DNA from: Anderseniella sp963700885
GTDB taxonomy: Bacteria > Pseudomonadota > Alphaproteobacteria > Rhizobiales > Aestuariivirgaceae
NCBI GenBank assembly: GCA_963700885.1
Contig: CAVOZJ010000014.1
Coordinates: 1 to 64,000, forward strand
Direction: 5' to 3'
DNA: 64,000 bases
The notes beneath the pieces were generated by a model. The model was not told the DNA's origin, made no database searches, and was given only the letters and a program-made list of their open reading frames with translations. Position numbers and translations under genes: made by a program. Shown here piece after piece: positions 17,635-26,518 of this stretch. The first letter of the stretch is position 1, and every line of letters begins with the position of its first letter.

Positions 17635-18199
17635 ATGCGTAAACGAGTATTACTACCCGTCCTAGTGGGACTGTTGTGTTTCCCGCTGACGGAGTTGAAC
17701 ACCGACAAGGCGCGTGCTGCCGTTTCGCCCCTGGCCGGTGAAACCGCCGGTACAGCAGACAACGCTGCAGCAAAGGACAAAGGCATACAGATTGCCCGAG
17801 GCGGCGGACGTGGTGGCGGTGGCCGCGGCGGTGGTCGTGGCGGCGGCGCCCACCGGGGCGGAGGCGGCCACAAGAATGTCAATCGCGGCGGAAACCGCAG
17901 TCATAACGCCAATCGCAATACCAACCGCAATCGCAATACCAATACGAACCGCAATCGCACGCAACCGGAACGTAAATCGCAACCGGAACGTGAATCGCAA
18001 TGTCAATGTCAATGTCAGGCATCGCGGTTACGGCTGGCGCGGCGCGCGCTGGGGTGCAGTGGCGTTTGGCGTCACCATGGGCACGGTGATCGTTGTGGCG
18101 GCGAATACGCCACCTTACCCGCCCGATCCTTCATTGTGCTGGACGTGGAGCAATTCGGCATTGACCAGAGGTTACTGGTATTACTGCTCCGGTCCCTGA
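17635..18199 (+). pseudogene. Secreted Gly/Arg and Asn/Arg repeat protein, frameshifted inside the repeat
   Basis: The likely start is ATG 17635, giving a signal peptide (MRKRVLLPVLVGLLCFPLTE). Then comes a low-complexity region of GGGRGGGGRGGGRGGGAHRG followed by HKNVNRGGNRSHNANRN and tandem N-T-N-R-N units. Near 17963 one extra base shifts the frame out of the Asn/Arg pattern. In the restored frame the repeat continues as N-R-N-V and leads into RHRGYGWRGARWGAVAFG, a hydrophobic helix and a C-terminal RGYWYYCSGP, a tail style seen in exported alphaproteobacterial proteins. Removing one base gives 188 codons. Repeat slippage in the cell or a sequencing error are both plausible. The role is unknown; exported and probably cell-surface. 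Confidence 0.55.
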
Positions 18200-18379
18200 T
18201 CGGCTCATTTAAAGACCATGGCTGGCGGCCGGCGATCTTGTTGCAAGGACAGAACAGTTGGTCGGCCAGACATTTACATACGCGCTCAGCAGCAAAAAGC
18301 TGTCTTCGCGGTCTAGGAACAGCACGGATCGAAGCCGCAATGGCGGGTATCCAGATGGAAAGTATGGAAAGGGAATTCA

Positions 18380-18814
18380 ATGATTTTTGAAACGCTTAGG
18401 CGCCAGGCCCAGCCAGTATTGCTGGGCGCCGGATTGGTGCTGACATCATTCGCTACAGGCCATGCGCAAGACTCAGTTGCCGAAATGGTGCTTGAGGACT
18501 GTGAAGTGGAAATTCACGATTATTGTGAATGGGTAACTCCCGGAAGGGCGCGGATCGCCGCGTGTCTTTACGCCCACAACAACAAACTGTCTGAGCAATG
18601 TGCGGTCTCGCTGCGTGTTGGCATTGTACAGTTTAAGATGATCCTGGCGGCGGTAGAGCATGTGAAAGCCCAATGCCAAGGCGACCTTGACAGGTTTTGC
18701 GATGGGGTCGAGGTTGGCGGCGGGAGGGTGAACCGCTGTCTGGCCAACAACCATGACAAGCTGAGCGAACCTTGCAGAACTGCCTATGACGAAGCCAGGG
18801 AAGACCTCAATTAG
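18380..18814 (+). CDS. Secreted cysteine-rich repeat protein (GLG1-like repeats)
   Basis: 144 residues with a signal peptide ending near GHAQ (residue 30). The mature part consists of two copies of the cysteine-rich Golgi GLG1-type repeat. The first runs C-E-V-E-I-H-D-Y-C-E-W-V-T-P-G-R-A-R-I-A-A-C-L with HNNKLSEQC. The second runs C-Q-G-D-L-D-R-F-C-D-G-V with GGGRVNRCLANNHDKLSEPC. Each has four cysteines in the pattern C-x6-7-C-x12-C-x~9-C, so two disulfides per repeat. Such exported repeats are common in Rhizobiales and their function is not known. It follows the low-complexity secreted protein in the same direction. Confidence 0.75.
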   Translation: MIFETLRRQAQPVLLGAGLVLTSFATGHAQDSVAEMVLEDCEVEIHDYCEWVTPGRARIAACLYAHNNKLSEQCAVSLRVGIVQFKMILAAVEHVKAQCQGDLDRFCDGVEVGGGRVNRCLANNHDKLSEPCRTAYDEAREDLN

Positions 18815-18998
18815 AAATCAGCTATACGCATTGGCCGGGCCGGACTGGTTTGGCCAATGCAGGCGCAGAGTGTTTTCATCGGTGCAGAAGCAAACTCTCC
18901 GGGATGCGAGGGAGAAGTTCTGTTCAGCGCCATGCGCTGGTATTCCCGGTATTTTCTGAACAATTTATGCATAGGAAGTAACGGACAGGGCATAGGTA

Positions 18999-20165
18999 GT
19001 GGAACACGCTGAGATCAAAGACTATCTGGCAGCCAGGGGAGGACCATTCTACAATCTCCAGTACCGGCTCCGGCTTCTTCACGAGAGTTCGCTGAATGCC
19101 GGACGGCGGGCGATGATCGCTGTCGCGATTGCCTGGGGCGTGCCGCTGATACTGTCACTGATCGCCGGGCGCGCGTTTGGCGAATTCCAGGACCGGCCAT
19201 TCCTCCTCGACCTCAGCGTCTGGGCCCGTTTTGTTATCGCTATCGCAGCCTTCATACTGTCAGAGACGCTGGTGGAAGCAGCCTTGCGGTTGAAGCTCGT
19301 CCAGCTGAAGCCTCTGCTGGCTCCCTCTGCAAGACCGGCAGCTGCCGCTGCCGTAGAAACAGCACTGAGACGGCGGGATTCGGGCCTGGCCGAAACGGTC
19401 TGCCTGCTGATTGCGGTGATTGCCACCCTGTTCACCCTGTGGAATTTATCCAATGTGGCTCAGTCGACCTGGGCCGTCAACACGCAGGACGGCGCCAGAA
19501 GCCTGCTGCCTGCCGGATGGTGGTGTGTGCTGGTGAGCAGCCCGATGCTGTACTTCCTGTTTCTGCGCGGCTTGTGGCGCCACCTGGTGTGGGCGATGTT
19601 GTTGGGCAGGCTGGCTCACCTGGACATGAAACTGGCCGTCAGCCACCCGGACAAGAATGCCGGTCTTGGCTTCATGGGCGACTACCCCAACGCCTATACG
19701 CTTTTTGTGTTCGGTGTCAGTTGCATCCCGGGGGCGGCCGTTGCCTATCATATCAGCGATTCCGGTCTCTCATTGCAGGCCTACAGCGCAATCATGGCGG
19801 CCTGGCTCATCCTGGTGCTGATCGTGGTCGCATCACCACTGGTTGTTTTCCGTGCGCCGCTCGCAAAGCTGAAGCGCTCAACGCTTGCGCAGGCAGGTAC
19901 CCAGGCCACGCATTATTTTCGACGCAGTGAAGACAAGATTCTCGGCAGTGCAAATTCACAAGCCACCCCGCCCGGCCCGGCCGACAGTCTGGCAGACCCC
20001 TCCAAGGTCTATGATGCCGCCAAAAAATTGTCGGTCCTGTTGCTGAACAGGAGTGCGATCATTCCGGTTTGTACAGCCGCACTGCTGCCGCTGGTGGCAG
20101 GCAGCGCCACCATGTTTCCATTCAAGGAAATCTGGAGCGTAGCGAAGAAGCTGCTGCTGCTATGA
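18999..20165 (+). CDS. Multi-pass membrane protein of unknown function
   Basis: 388 residues; the frame begins with GTG at 18999 and the C-terminal end overlaps the next start by 4 bases (ATGA). About six to seven hydrophobic segments are visible (near residues 39-58, 74-90, 132-148, 175-192, 228-248, 262-285, 350-368). A short cytoplasmic-looking N-terminus reads DYLAARGGPFYNLQYRLRLL. I do not recognise a named family. The tight coupling to the phosphoesterase gene suggests the two act together, for example as a membrane partner of a periplasmic nucleotidase. Confidence 0.6.
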   Translation: MEHAEIKDYLAARGGPFYNLQYRLRLLHESSLNAGRRAMIAVAIAWGVPLILSLIAGRAFGEFQDRPFLLDLSVWARFVIAIAAFILSETLVEAALRLKLVQLKPLLAPSARPAAAAAVETALRRRDSGLAETVCLLIAVIATLFTLWNLSNVAQSTWAVNTQDGARSLLPAGWWCVLVSSPMLYFLFLRGLWRHLVWAMLLGRLAHLDMKLAVSHPDKNAGLGFMGDYPNAYTLFVFGVSCIPGAAVAYHISDSGLSLQAYSAIMAAWLILVLIVVASPLVVFRAPLAKLKRSTLAQAGTQATHYFRRSEDKILGSANSQATPPGPADSLADPSKVYDAAKKLSVLLLNRSAIIPVCTAALLPLVAGSATMFPFKEIWSVAKKLLLL

Positions 20166-21742
20166 ACAGGCTCATGCCGCAAAGGACGGTGCCACGTCAT
20201 TGCCTCCTCGCAGCATTGAAACAATTTTTCCGCTTTCTGTTGCTCATGGTTTCAATCGCAGCGCTTGCCTCGCCGTCGTGGGCGCAGGAGCGCACAGCAA
20301 AGCTCACGTTGCTGCTGATCTGTGACATCTACGAGATTGCCGCGGACAGGAACGGCCGAGGTGGCCTTGCGAAGATCGCAAGTGTAATCCGGCATGAACG
20401 GGAGCAGAACCCCAACGTCATAGTTGTGCATGCCGGTGACGCCATCTCGCCTTCGCTGATGTCCGGTCTGGATCAGGGCGCGCACATGATCGATCTGCTG
20501 GGGGACCTTGACCTCGACGGGTTTGTGCCGGGAAACCACGAATTTGATTTCGGACCCGATGTTTTCAGAACCCGAATGGCCGAAGCGCGGTTTCCCGTTC
20601 TTGCAGGAAATCTGAAAGACAATGATGGCCAGACAATCGACGGCATCCTCGCTGACCGGCTAATCGATTTCGACGGGCTCAGGGTAGGCCTTGCAGGTTT
20701 CACGGCAGAAGATTCTGTCACCCGGTCATCACCTGGCAATCTCAAATTTTCGGCGACAATGGATGGTACACTTACGGCCACTTCGCGGCTACGCAAGGCA
20801 GGCGCCGACATCGTCGTGCAGGTAGTGCATGCGCCCCGTAAAATTGACATGGCGCTGATACGCGAAGCTTCGGCTGATGTCATCCTGTCCGGCGATGACC
20901 ACGACCTGCTGGTCGCCTATGACGGCCGGACAGCATTCGCCGAGGCAATGCAGGATGGCTGGTATGTCGTTGCGGTCGACCTCGATGTCACGGTGTCGGT
21001 GAAGGGCAACGATAAACAGGTATCGTGGTGGCCCGGCTTTCGTATCATCGACACGGCCGATTTCGCAGCTGATCCGGCAATGGCGGCCCGCGTCGCCGTG
21101 TACGAAGCCCGCCTGTCCGGGCAGCTGGAGCTTCCCCTGACCAGGACGCTAACCCGTCTTGACAGCCGCAACGCAATGGTGCGCGGGGGCGAGGCAGCTA
21201 TTGGCAACCTGTTTGCTGATGCGCTGCGCGAAACGACCGGCGCAGATGTTGCCATCCTCAATGGCGGGGGATTTCGAGGCAACCGGGTATACGATGCCGG
21301 AACCCGGCTTAGCCGGCAGGACGTACTGCGTGAGCTTCCCTTCGGCAACAAGGCATTCGTTCTCCAGGTTTCCGGCAATCAACTATACGCCGTGCTCGAA
21401 CAGGCATTTGCAAAAGCTGAAAATCTGACCGGCGCATTTCCCCAGACTTCCGGTCTCACGGTGCGGGCAGATGTTACCCGTCCGCCCGGGCGCAGGGTTG
21501 TTTCCGTCAAGGTTGACAACAAACCCCTTGATGTAAAATCAACCTACAAACTGGCGACAAATGACTTTCTCGCCAGGGGAGGCGATGGCTATCAGGCCCT
21601 GCAGACGGCAGAGCGGGTGGCCGGAGAAACAGATGCCAGGCTGCTGGCAGACGTGATCATGTCCTATCTTGCGGAAAAACCCGACGTGGCCCCAAAAATC
21701 GAGCAACGGGTCATCGTCGCCAGAGGCGTGGAGCCTCAATGA
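20162..21742 (+). CDS. Periplasmic 5'-nucleotidase-like metallophosphoesterase (UshA/CpdB type)
   Basis: 526 residues starting at 20162, with a long signal peptide ending near SWAQ. The N-terminal calcineurin-like domain shows VIVVHAGDAISPSLMSGLDQ, FVPGNHEFDFGPDVF, VVQVVHAP and VILSGDDHDLLV. The C-terminal 5'-nucleotidase domain has NAMVRGGEAAIGNLFADALR, GADVAILNGGGFRGN, RQDVLRELPFGN, and TNDFLARGGDGYQAL for the base-stacking region. The first motif is unusual: the usual D-x-H is D-I-Y (ICDIYEIA), so a metal-binding His is replaced by Tyr. It should dephosphorylate nucleotides or related phosphate esters in the periplasm. Confidence 0.85.
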   Translation: MNRLMPQRTVPRHCLLAALKQFFRFLLLMVSIAALASPSWAQERTAKLTLLLICDIYEIAADRNGRGGLAKIASVIRHEREQNPNVIVVHAGDAISPSLMSGLDQGAHMIDLLGDLDLDGFVPGNHEFDFGPDVFRTRMAEARFPVLAGNLKDNDGQTIDGILADRLIDFDGLRVGLAGFTAEDSVTRSSPGNLKFSATMDGTLTATSRLRKAGADIVVQVVHAPRKIDMALIREASADVILSGDDHDLLVAYDGRTAFAEAMQDGWYVVAVDLDVTVSVKGNDKQVSWWPGFRIIDTADFAADPAMAARVAVYEARLSGQLELPLTRTLTRLDSRNAMVRGGEAAIGNLFADALRETTGADVAILNGGGFRGNRVYDAGTRLSRQDVLRELPFGNKAFVLQVSGNQLYAVLEQAFAKAENLTGAFPQTSGLTVRADVTRPPGRRVVSVKVDNKPLDVKSTYKLATNDFLARGGDGYQALQTAERVAGETDARLLADVIMSYLAEKPDVAPKIEQRVIVARGVEPQ

Positions 21743-21757
21743 GGTTTGACCAGCAGG

Positions 21758-21779
21758 AACCCTTCGCCAGTGGGTTTTT
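21758..21779 (+). terminator. Short hairpin with T run after the nucleotidase gene
   Basis: AACCC pairs with GGGTT around a nine-base loop and is followed by TTT(G). The stem is weak, but it sits 16 bases after the stop of the phosphoesterase gene and ahead of the convergent MFS gene. Confidence 0.35.
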
Positions 21780-21864
21780 GAGAACCCCTGTGATCAATTG
21801 ATGAAGATGCAATGAGTGCAAGCTGGTGATCGTGACCACAGCAGGATGCACCGGAAGTCTGTTG

Positions 21865-23106
21865 TCAAGGTGAGCGCGTGGCATGCATTTTTCGCAACAG
21901 CCCCAACAACACGCAAAGCCCGAGGCAGACCAGGGTGATGCAGCCAAGCGGCAATGCGAACCCGTTGCCCATGTCCGAAAGGATGCCAAATGTTACCGGT
22001 CCAAGGACACCGCCTACCTCGGCTGTCGTGAAAAACAGACCTCCCGCCAGGCCCAGCCGCTCCTGCGGCACCTTGGGCGTTTCCATGAGTATCAGGATTG
22101 CCACGGTCATCATCGCGCCGCGGGCAATTCCCTGCAGAATTAACCCCGCCGCAAGCAGTGGCACCAGACTGCTGTGCAAGAGAAGGCTGGCCAGAAGCGC
22201 GCACAGAAGCAGTGTGGCCAGGATGACCAGACGGCGATCCGGCGTGGCCAGTCGCGGCACAATGATTGCGCCTGCAATACCCACAGCGGCAGACAGCGCC
22301 GCCCAATAGCCGGCCGCCACGGGAGTGAAATCCCGCGACCGCAGGATCTCGGGCAGCCAGTTGTTCATCGCGTGGTTGATGAAAAAGATCCCGATACTCA
22401 TCAACAGGATAATTCGCACCTCCGGCAGCGTCAGGATTTCGGAAAAGGCGCTGAAATTGAACTTCTTGCCGCCTCCAGGCCCGGCGCCCGGGGCAGGCGC
22501 GATTTGCGGTGCGGACAGGATCAGCCAGACGACACCGCTCAACGCAACCAGACCGGCATAAATCAGCATCACGCCGCGCCAGTCATTGTCTGCAAGCGGC
22601 AGGACCACACTGTTGGTCAGCGCCAGCGCCACGACGCCGCCCAGGTATGGCCCGGTAACATAAATCCCCATGGCGGTGCCGCGATCGCGGCCTTCGAATA
22701 GGCCGGCGATGAGCTTTGGCGCACCAACCGAGATCATTGGACCACCTGCCCCGAAAAGCCCAACCGCCAGCAGCAGTTCCAGTGGCGTGTCAGCCAGACT
22801 CCGGGCAAGATCGGAGGCCGCCATTACAAGAGTTGCGGCAAACAGCATTCTGCGCTCACCAAACCTGTCGAGCAGTATCCCGCAGGGTATCGCTGCCACG
22901 ATGTAGGTCAGCGGCCACGCGCCCAGGATTGCCCCCATTGTGGAGTTGCCGATGCCCAGTTCCGCGCTGATCGGAGCAAGCAACGGCGCCATCGACGCGA
23001 TCATTACTCCAAAAGAGAAGTAGATCAGCCAGACGCCTGCCAACACCAGCCAGCGGCCATAGCTGCAGATTGCCGGTTTGAGGATCTTGTTTACCGCCTG
23101 CGGCAT
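21865..23106 (-). CDS. MFS transporter (CynX/NimT-like)
   Basis: About 413 residues from the ATG at 23106 (an upstream TTG at 23142 is possible). There are twelve hydrophobic segments in two halves. The A-motif loop between TM2 and TM3 reads GILLDRFGERRMLFAATLVM. The second half has HAMNNWLPEILRSRDFTPVA followed by IVPRLATPDRRLVILATLL, the second A-like loop. The W-L-P-x-x-L pattern is typical of the cyanate/2-nitroimidazole subgroup, so an anionic or small organic substrate is likely but unproven. Its stop lies about 120 bases from the convergent phosphoesterase gene. Confidence 0.82.
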   Translation of the reverse strand: MPQAVNKILKPAICSYGRWLVLAGVWLIYFSFGVMIASMAPLLAPISAELGIGNSTMGAILGAWPLTYIVAAIPCGILLDRFGERRMLFAATLVMAASDLARSLADTPLELLLAVGLFGAGGPMISVGAPKLIAGLFEGRDRGTAMGIYVTGPYLGGVVALALTNSVVLPLADNDWRGVMLIYAGLVALSGVVWLILSAPQIAPAPGAGPGGGKKFNFSAFSEILTLPEVRIILLMSIGIFFINHAMNNWLPEILRSRDFTPVAAGYWAALSAAVGIAGAIIVPRLATPDRRLVILATLLLCALLASLLLHSSLVPLLAAGLILQGIARGAMMTVAILILMETPKVPQERLGLAGGLFFTTAEVGGVLGPVTFGILSDMGNGFALPLGCITLVCLGLCVLLGLLRKMHATRSP

Positions 23107-23328
23107 TGACAATTTAGCTCCCGAAGAGCGCAGCAAATTCAATCACCGGAAAGGCAACTGCACAAGTGTGCGTCCAACGTTGTGCGCTTGCTCCATAACG
23201 TAAAGTTGTTGATGTCCAGGTTAGAGAGACATGGGTCACATGAACCCACAAGGTTGCTCAATCACTTTGGAAGTGGTCACGTTGATGGTATTTGGCCCGA
23301 AATCCAATTCACACTTTCACAATACGCT

Positions 23329-24216
23329 TCAAGTCAGATACTTCGAGAAGAACCTTATGGTCCTGCTCCAGGCGAGTTCTGCAGCTTCCTTGTCATAGCG
23401 TGGCGTCGAATCATTGTGAAAGCCGTGGTTGGCCCCTTCGTAGATATACGCCTCGTAGGTCTTGCCGTGCTGCTTGAGCGCCGCTTCGTAGGCCGGCCAG
23501 CCGGCATTGATGCGTTCGTCCAGTCCGCCATAGTGAAGTTGCAGCGGCGCCCTGATACGCTCGACGTCCTCTATTGCGGCCTGGCGTCCATAGAATGGCA
23601 CTGAAGCGCCAAGCTCCGGATAGGCGACCGCCAGCGCATTGCACACGCCGCCGCCATAACAGAAGCCGACACATCCGACCCTGCCGGTTGAATCTTCGCG
23701 TCCGGCAAGGTGTTCGTAGCCAGCGAAGAAATCGTTCATGAGTTTTTCTCGGTCCACCGAACGCTGCAATGTCCGGCCCTCGTCGTCGTTGCCGGGATAG
23801 CCTCCAACAGATGTAAGACCGTCGGGGGCAAGCGCCATGAACCCGGCCTTGGCGACACGCCGTGCAACTTCCTTGATGTAGGGGTTAAGACCCCTGTTCT
23901 CGTGTATCACCAGCACTGCCGGGAGATTGCCGGAGGCATTCGACGGTTTGACGAGATATCCGTTCACCTCACCGTGACCGTTTGGAGACTGATAAGTCTC
24001 ATAGGTTGCCCTGATGTCAGGGTCGTTGAACGAGACCTGTTCCGCCAGTGCATAATCCGGCTTCAACAGGTCCAGCAACATCGCGGCACTTACGCCGGCT
24101 GCGGCAAACCTGCCGGCCCGGTCCAGGAACTCGCGCCTGGTGATCATGCCGTGCGCGTAGTAGTCATAAAGCTCCAGCAGTTCCTGATCAAAATCTCGTG
24201 CAGTCAGTCGCTCCAT
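23329..24216 (-). CDS. Dienelactone hydrolase family protein with Tat-like N-terminus
   Basis: 295 residues. The N-terminus contains a M-I-T-R-R-E-F-L-D-R-A twin-arginine-like stretch and a hydrophobic helix (FAAAGVSAAMLLDLL), seen in exported YghX-type members. The hydrolase domain shows LPAVLVIHENRGLNPYIKEV, LAPDGLTSVGGYPG, the nucleophile elbow VGCVGFCYGGGVCNALA (Cys as nucleophile), LQLHYGGLDERINAG (Asp) and EGANHGFHNDSTPRY (His). It opens lactone rings of dienelactone-like compounds, possibly acting with the neighbouring flavin monooxygenase in aromatic breakdown. A copy of its last 28 codons lies at 6192-6278. Confidence 0.9.
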   Translation of the reverse strand: MERLTARDFDQELLELYDYYAHGMITRREFLDRAGRFAAAGVSAAMLLDLLKPDYALAEQVSFNDPDIRATYETYQSPNGHGEVNGYLVKPSNASGNLPAVLVIHENRGLNPYIKEVARRVAKAGFMALAPDGLTSVGGYPGNDDEGRTLQRSVDREKLMNDFFAGYEHLAGREDSTGRVGCVGFCYGGGVCNALAVAYPELGASVPFYGRQAAIEDVERIRAPLQLHYGGLDERINAGWPAYEAALKQHGKTYEAYIYEGANHGFHNDSTPRYDKEAAELAWSRTIRFFSKYLT

Positions 24217-24396
24217 CGGTTTTACTCCTCAACTTTACCTGCGATGGTGGCGTGCCGGATTGCCGGAAAAATGTCACCGGACACCGGACAACGCGGGAAT
24301 GGGGATTTCATAACCTGCGATCATAACCAGTAAATGCCCGTTTCGACAATTCAAAACCAGTCGTGCAATCATCCGTCCTGCGCCAATGCAGTAAGC

Positions 24397-26343
24397 CTAT
24401 TTTTTCACTTTCTCTTCAGAACAGAGCGCCTGTTCCAGCATGATGCCGTTGAAGAAAGCTGCCAGTTGATCATGGCGATCAATCGGCAGGATGTGAGCGA
24501 CATACTGGTCAGGCCGCACGATCACAAGACAGCCATTCTTCCTGTCTATGGCGCGAAGATCGAAGATGTCCTGTCCGCCTTTCGGTGCGGCACAAAACAT
24601 TTTCTCATAGTCGATCAGACCGAACTTGCCTTTGCGGGGCTTGAGGAAGCCGGGCATGGCTTCCAATGCCAGTGAACGGCCGGGTTGCTGAAATATTGCC
24701 CGCACATCAATAACCGCGTCGATATCCTCGTCCGGCAACGTGAATTTTCGAACCGGAGAATTGCCGGCTTCGGACAGGAACCGGCAGAGGCTCCGGATGG
24801 CCGAATTGCTTGCTGCCGGATCTTCATCAGGGCAGAAAACAAAAAGGCGCCAGCGCGCATCGGCGCTGATGGTATGGCCAAGCTGCATCGGTCTGGCATC
24901 GGCCAGCCGCACCACCGGCGCGGAATGAAAGCGCATCCCGATCGGGAAACCGGAAGCAAGTGACTGCCATGTCGGCTGGCCGGTGATCATGGATGGCTGG
25001 TAGGTCACCGACATGCCGGCGGTATAGCTGCCATGCTGAATGAAGTAGCGCTCGAACTCCGGCGCTTCGTTTGCCCCGCCCCTGCCGGTTCCGGGACGCT
25101 CACTCATGATCCGCGACCATTCCCTGTCAAAGTCGATCAGATCCCTGGCAACTGCCTGGCGTTCAGCAGAATAGCTGTGCAGAATATCCGGCGGGCATCG
25201 CCCGTTCAGGACCGAAATCAGTTTCCAACCGAGGTTGAAGGCATCGCCCATCGACACGTTCATGCCCTGTCCAGCCTTGGGACTGTGGGTATGACAGGCA
25301 TCGCCGCAGATGAAAACATGCGGAAGCCTCGATGAAATTTCGCCTTCCGGTACATCATCGAACTTGTCGGTCAGGCGCTGGCCAATCTCATATACCGACC
25401 ACCAGGCAACCTGTTTCACATCCAGCGAGTAGGGCCGGAAGATGCGCTGTGCTGCCGCAACCAACCTGTCGATGGTTATGTTCCGGTTCGCAACCCGCTC
25501 GTCCCTGCCGAGCTTGTCCAGTTCGATATACAGGCGCGTGAGATAGCCACCTTCGCGGGGGATGACGATGATGTTTCCTTCAGCGGCTGACTGAATCAGG
25601 GTTTTGCAGCGGATATCGGGAAAATCCGTGACAGCCAGTACATCCATCACACCCCAGGCCTGGTTGGCGCTGTCGCCGGTCAGCTCGCGGCCAATGGCCT
25701 TGCGTACCGCGCTGCGCGCGCCATCACAGCCTACAACATACCGGGCCCGCACTGTCACAGTTTCGGTGGCTTCGCCGTCTCCTGTCTGTACCAGCGTAGC
25801 AGAAACCGGATATGCGCCACCCGACGGATCGACATGGATATCAGTAAGTTGCAGCCCGTAGTCCGGCGCCAGGCGGGACGGTGAATTGCGCATGACGTCG
25901 AGATAGATGGCATGGACCTGCGCCTGATTGAGGATTATGTGCGGCATCTCCGAAAGGCCGTCCTCGACATCCTGGATGCGCCCATTGCGGGTTATTTGGT
26001 GGGGCAGGTCTGAATCAGGTTTCCAGAACGTGGTTTCGTTGACCCAGTATCCCTGCCTCAGCACCTTCCCGGCAAAGCCGAAAGCATTGAACATTTCCAT
26101 TGATCTGCAGGAAATGCCGTCGGCCTGACCTTTTTCGATCGGGCCTTGCTTGCGCTCGATTACCCGCGTGGAAATATCAGGAAAGGCTGAGAGCTGCGCA
26201 GCCAATGTCAATCCGGCCGGTCCACAACCGACGATCAGAACGTCGATTTCCTTTGGCAAGCCCGATGCTGGATCAGCACGCCCCGGAGCGGCATCAGAAA
26301 CTTCCGGATCGCCTGGACGAAAGCCGTCGAGATGATATTGCAT
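24397..26343 (-). CDS. FAD-dependent aromatic monooxygenase (phenol 2-monooxygenase type)
   Basis: 648 residues from ATG 26343. It has an N-terminal Rossmann FAD motif (DVLIVGCGPAGLTLAAQLS), the R-V-I-E-R-K-Q strand end, GQADGISCRSMEMFNAFGFA, the VVGCDGARSAVRKAIG D-G motif, and FICGDACHTHSPKAGQGMNV, the second FAD/ribityl motif. The C-terminal 160 residues form the thioredoxin-like domain found in phenol hydroxylases (GRSLALEAMPGFLKPRKGKF; VIVRPDQYVAHILP). It hydroxylates a phenol or substituted benzoate ortho to the OH with NADPH and O2. It may feed the downstream dienelactone hydrolase, although no ring-cleavage dioxygenase is in this window. Confidence 0.88.
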   Translation of the reverse strand: MQYHLDGFRPGDPEVSDAAPGRADPASGLPKEIDVLIVGCGPAGLTLAAQLSAFPDISTRVIERKQGPIEKGQADGISCRSMEMFNAFGFAGKVLRQGYWVNETTFWKPDSDLPHQITRNGRIQDVEDGLSEMPHIILNQAQVHAIYLDVMRNSPSRLAPDYGLQLTDIHVDPSGGAYPVSATLVQTGDGEATETVTVRARYVVGCDGARSAVRKAIGRELTGDSANQAWGVMDVLAVTDFPDIRCKTLIQSAAEGNIIVIPREGGYLTRLYIELDKLGRDERVANRNITIDRLVAAAQRIFRPYSLDVKQVAWWSVYEIGQRLTDKFDDVPEGEISSRLPHVFICGDACHTHSPKAGQGMNVSMGDAFNLGWKLISVLNGRCPPDILHSYSAERQAVARDLIDFDREWSRIMSERPGTGRGGANEAPEFERYFIQHGSYTAGMSVTYQPSMITGQPTWQSLASGFPIGMRFHSAPVVRLADARPMQLGHTISADARWRLFVFCPDEDPAASNSAIRSLCRFLSEAGNSPVRKFTLPDEDIDAVIDVRAIFQQPGRSLALEAMPGFLKPRKGKFGLIDYEKMFCAAPKGGQDIFDLRAIDRKNGCLVIVRPDQYVAHILPIDRHDQLAAFFNGIMLEQALCSEEKVKK

Positions 26344-26518
26344 GACCTGAACTCCCATTGCCGAAATTGGCAGCCATACCAAATGAACTGGCGCTTGTGA
26401 CAGCATGGTAGCCTTGGCCGGGACACCTGAACAGGGAAGTAGTGGGATGCAGACAAACATCCATCAGGGTCGCCTGGCGAAGAAGCGATCTTCAGGCGGA
26501 GCAATTGTTGTTAGGTGT

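Noticed and set aside
17810..18020. Short tandem repeats that could suggest a CRISPR array
   Set aside because: The units are 6-12 bases and translate into Gly/Arg and Asn/Arg repeats of a secreted protein; there are no equal-length unique spacers and no cas genes.
24397..26343. Complete aromatic degradation pathway with the dienelactone hydrolase
   Set aside because: No ring-cleavage dioxygenase, cycloisomerase or maleylacetate reductase is nearby; only two possible steps are present, so a pathway cannot be claimed.
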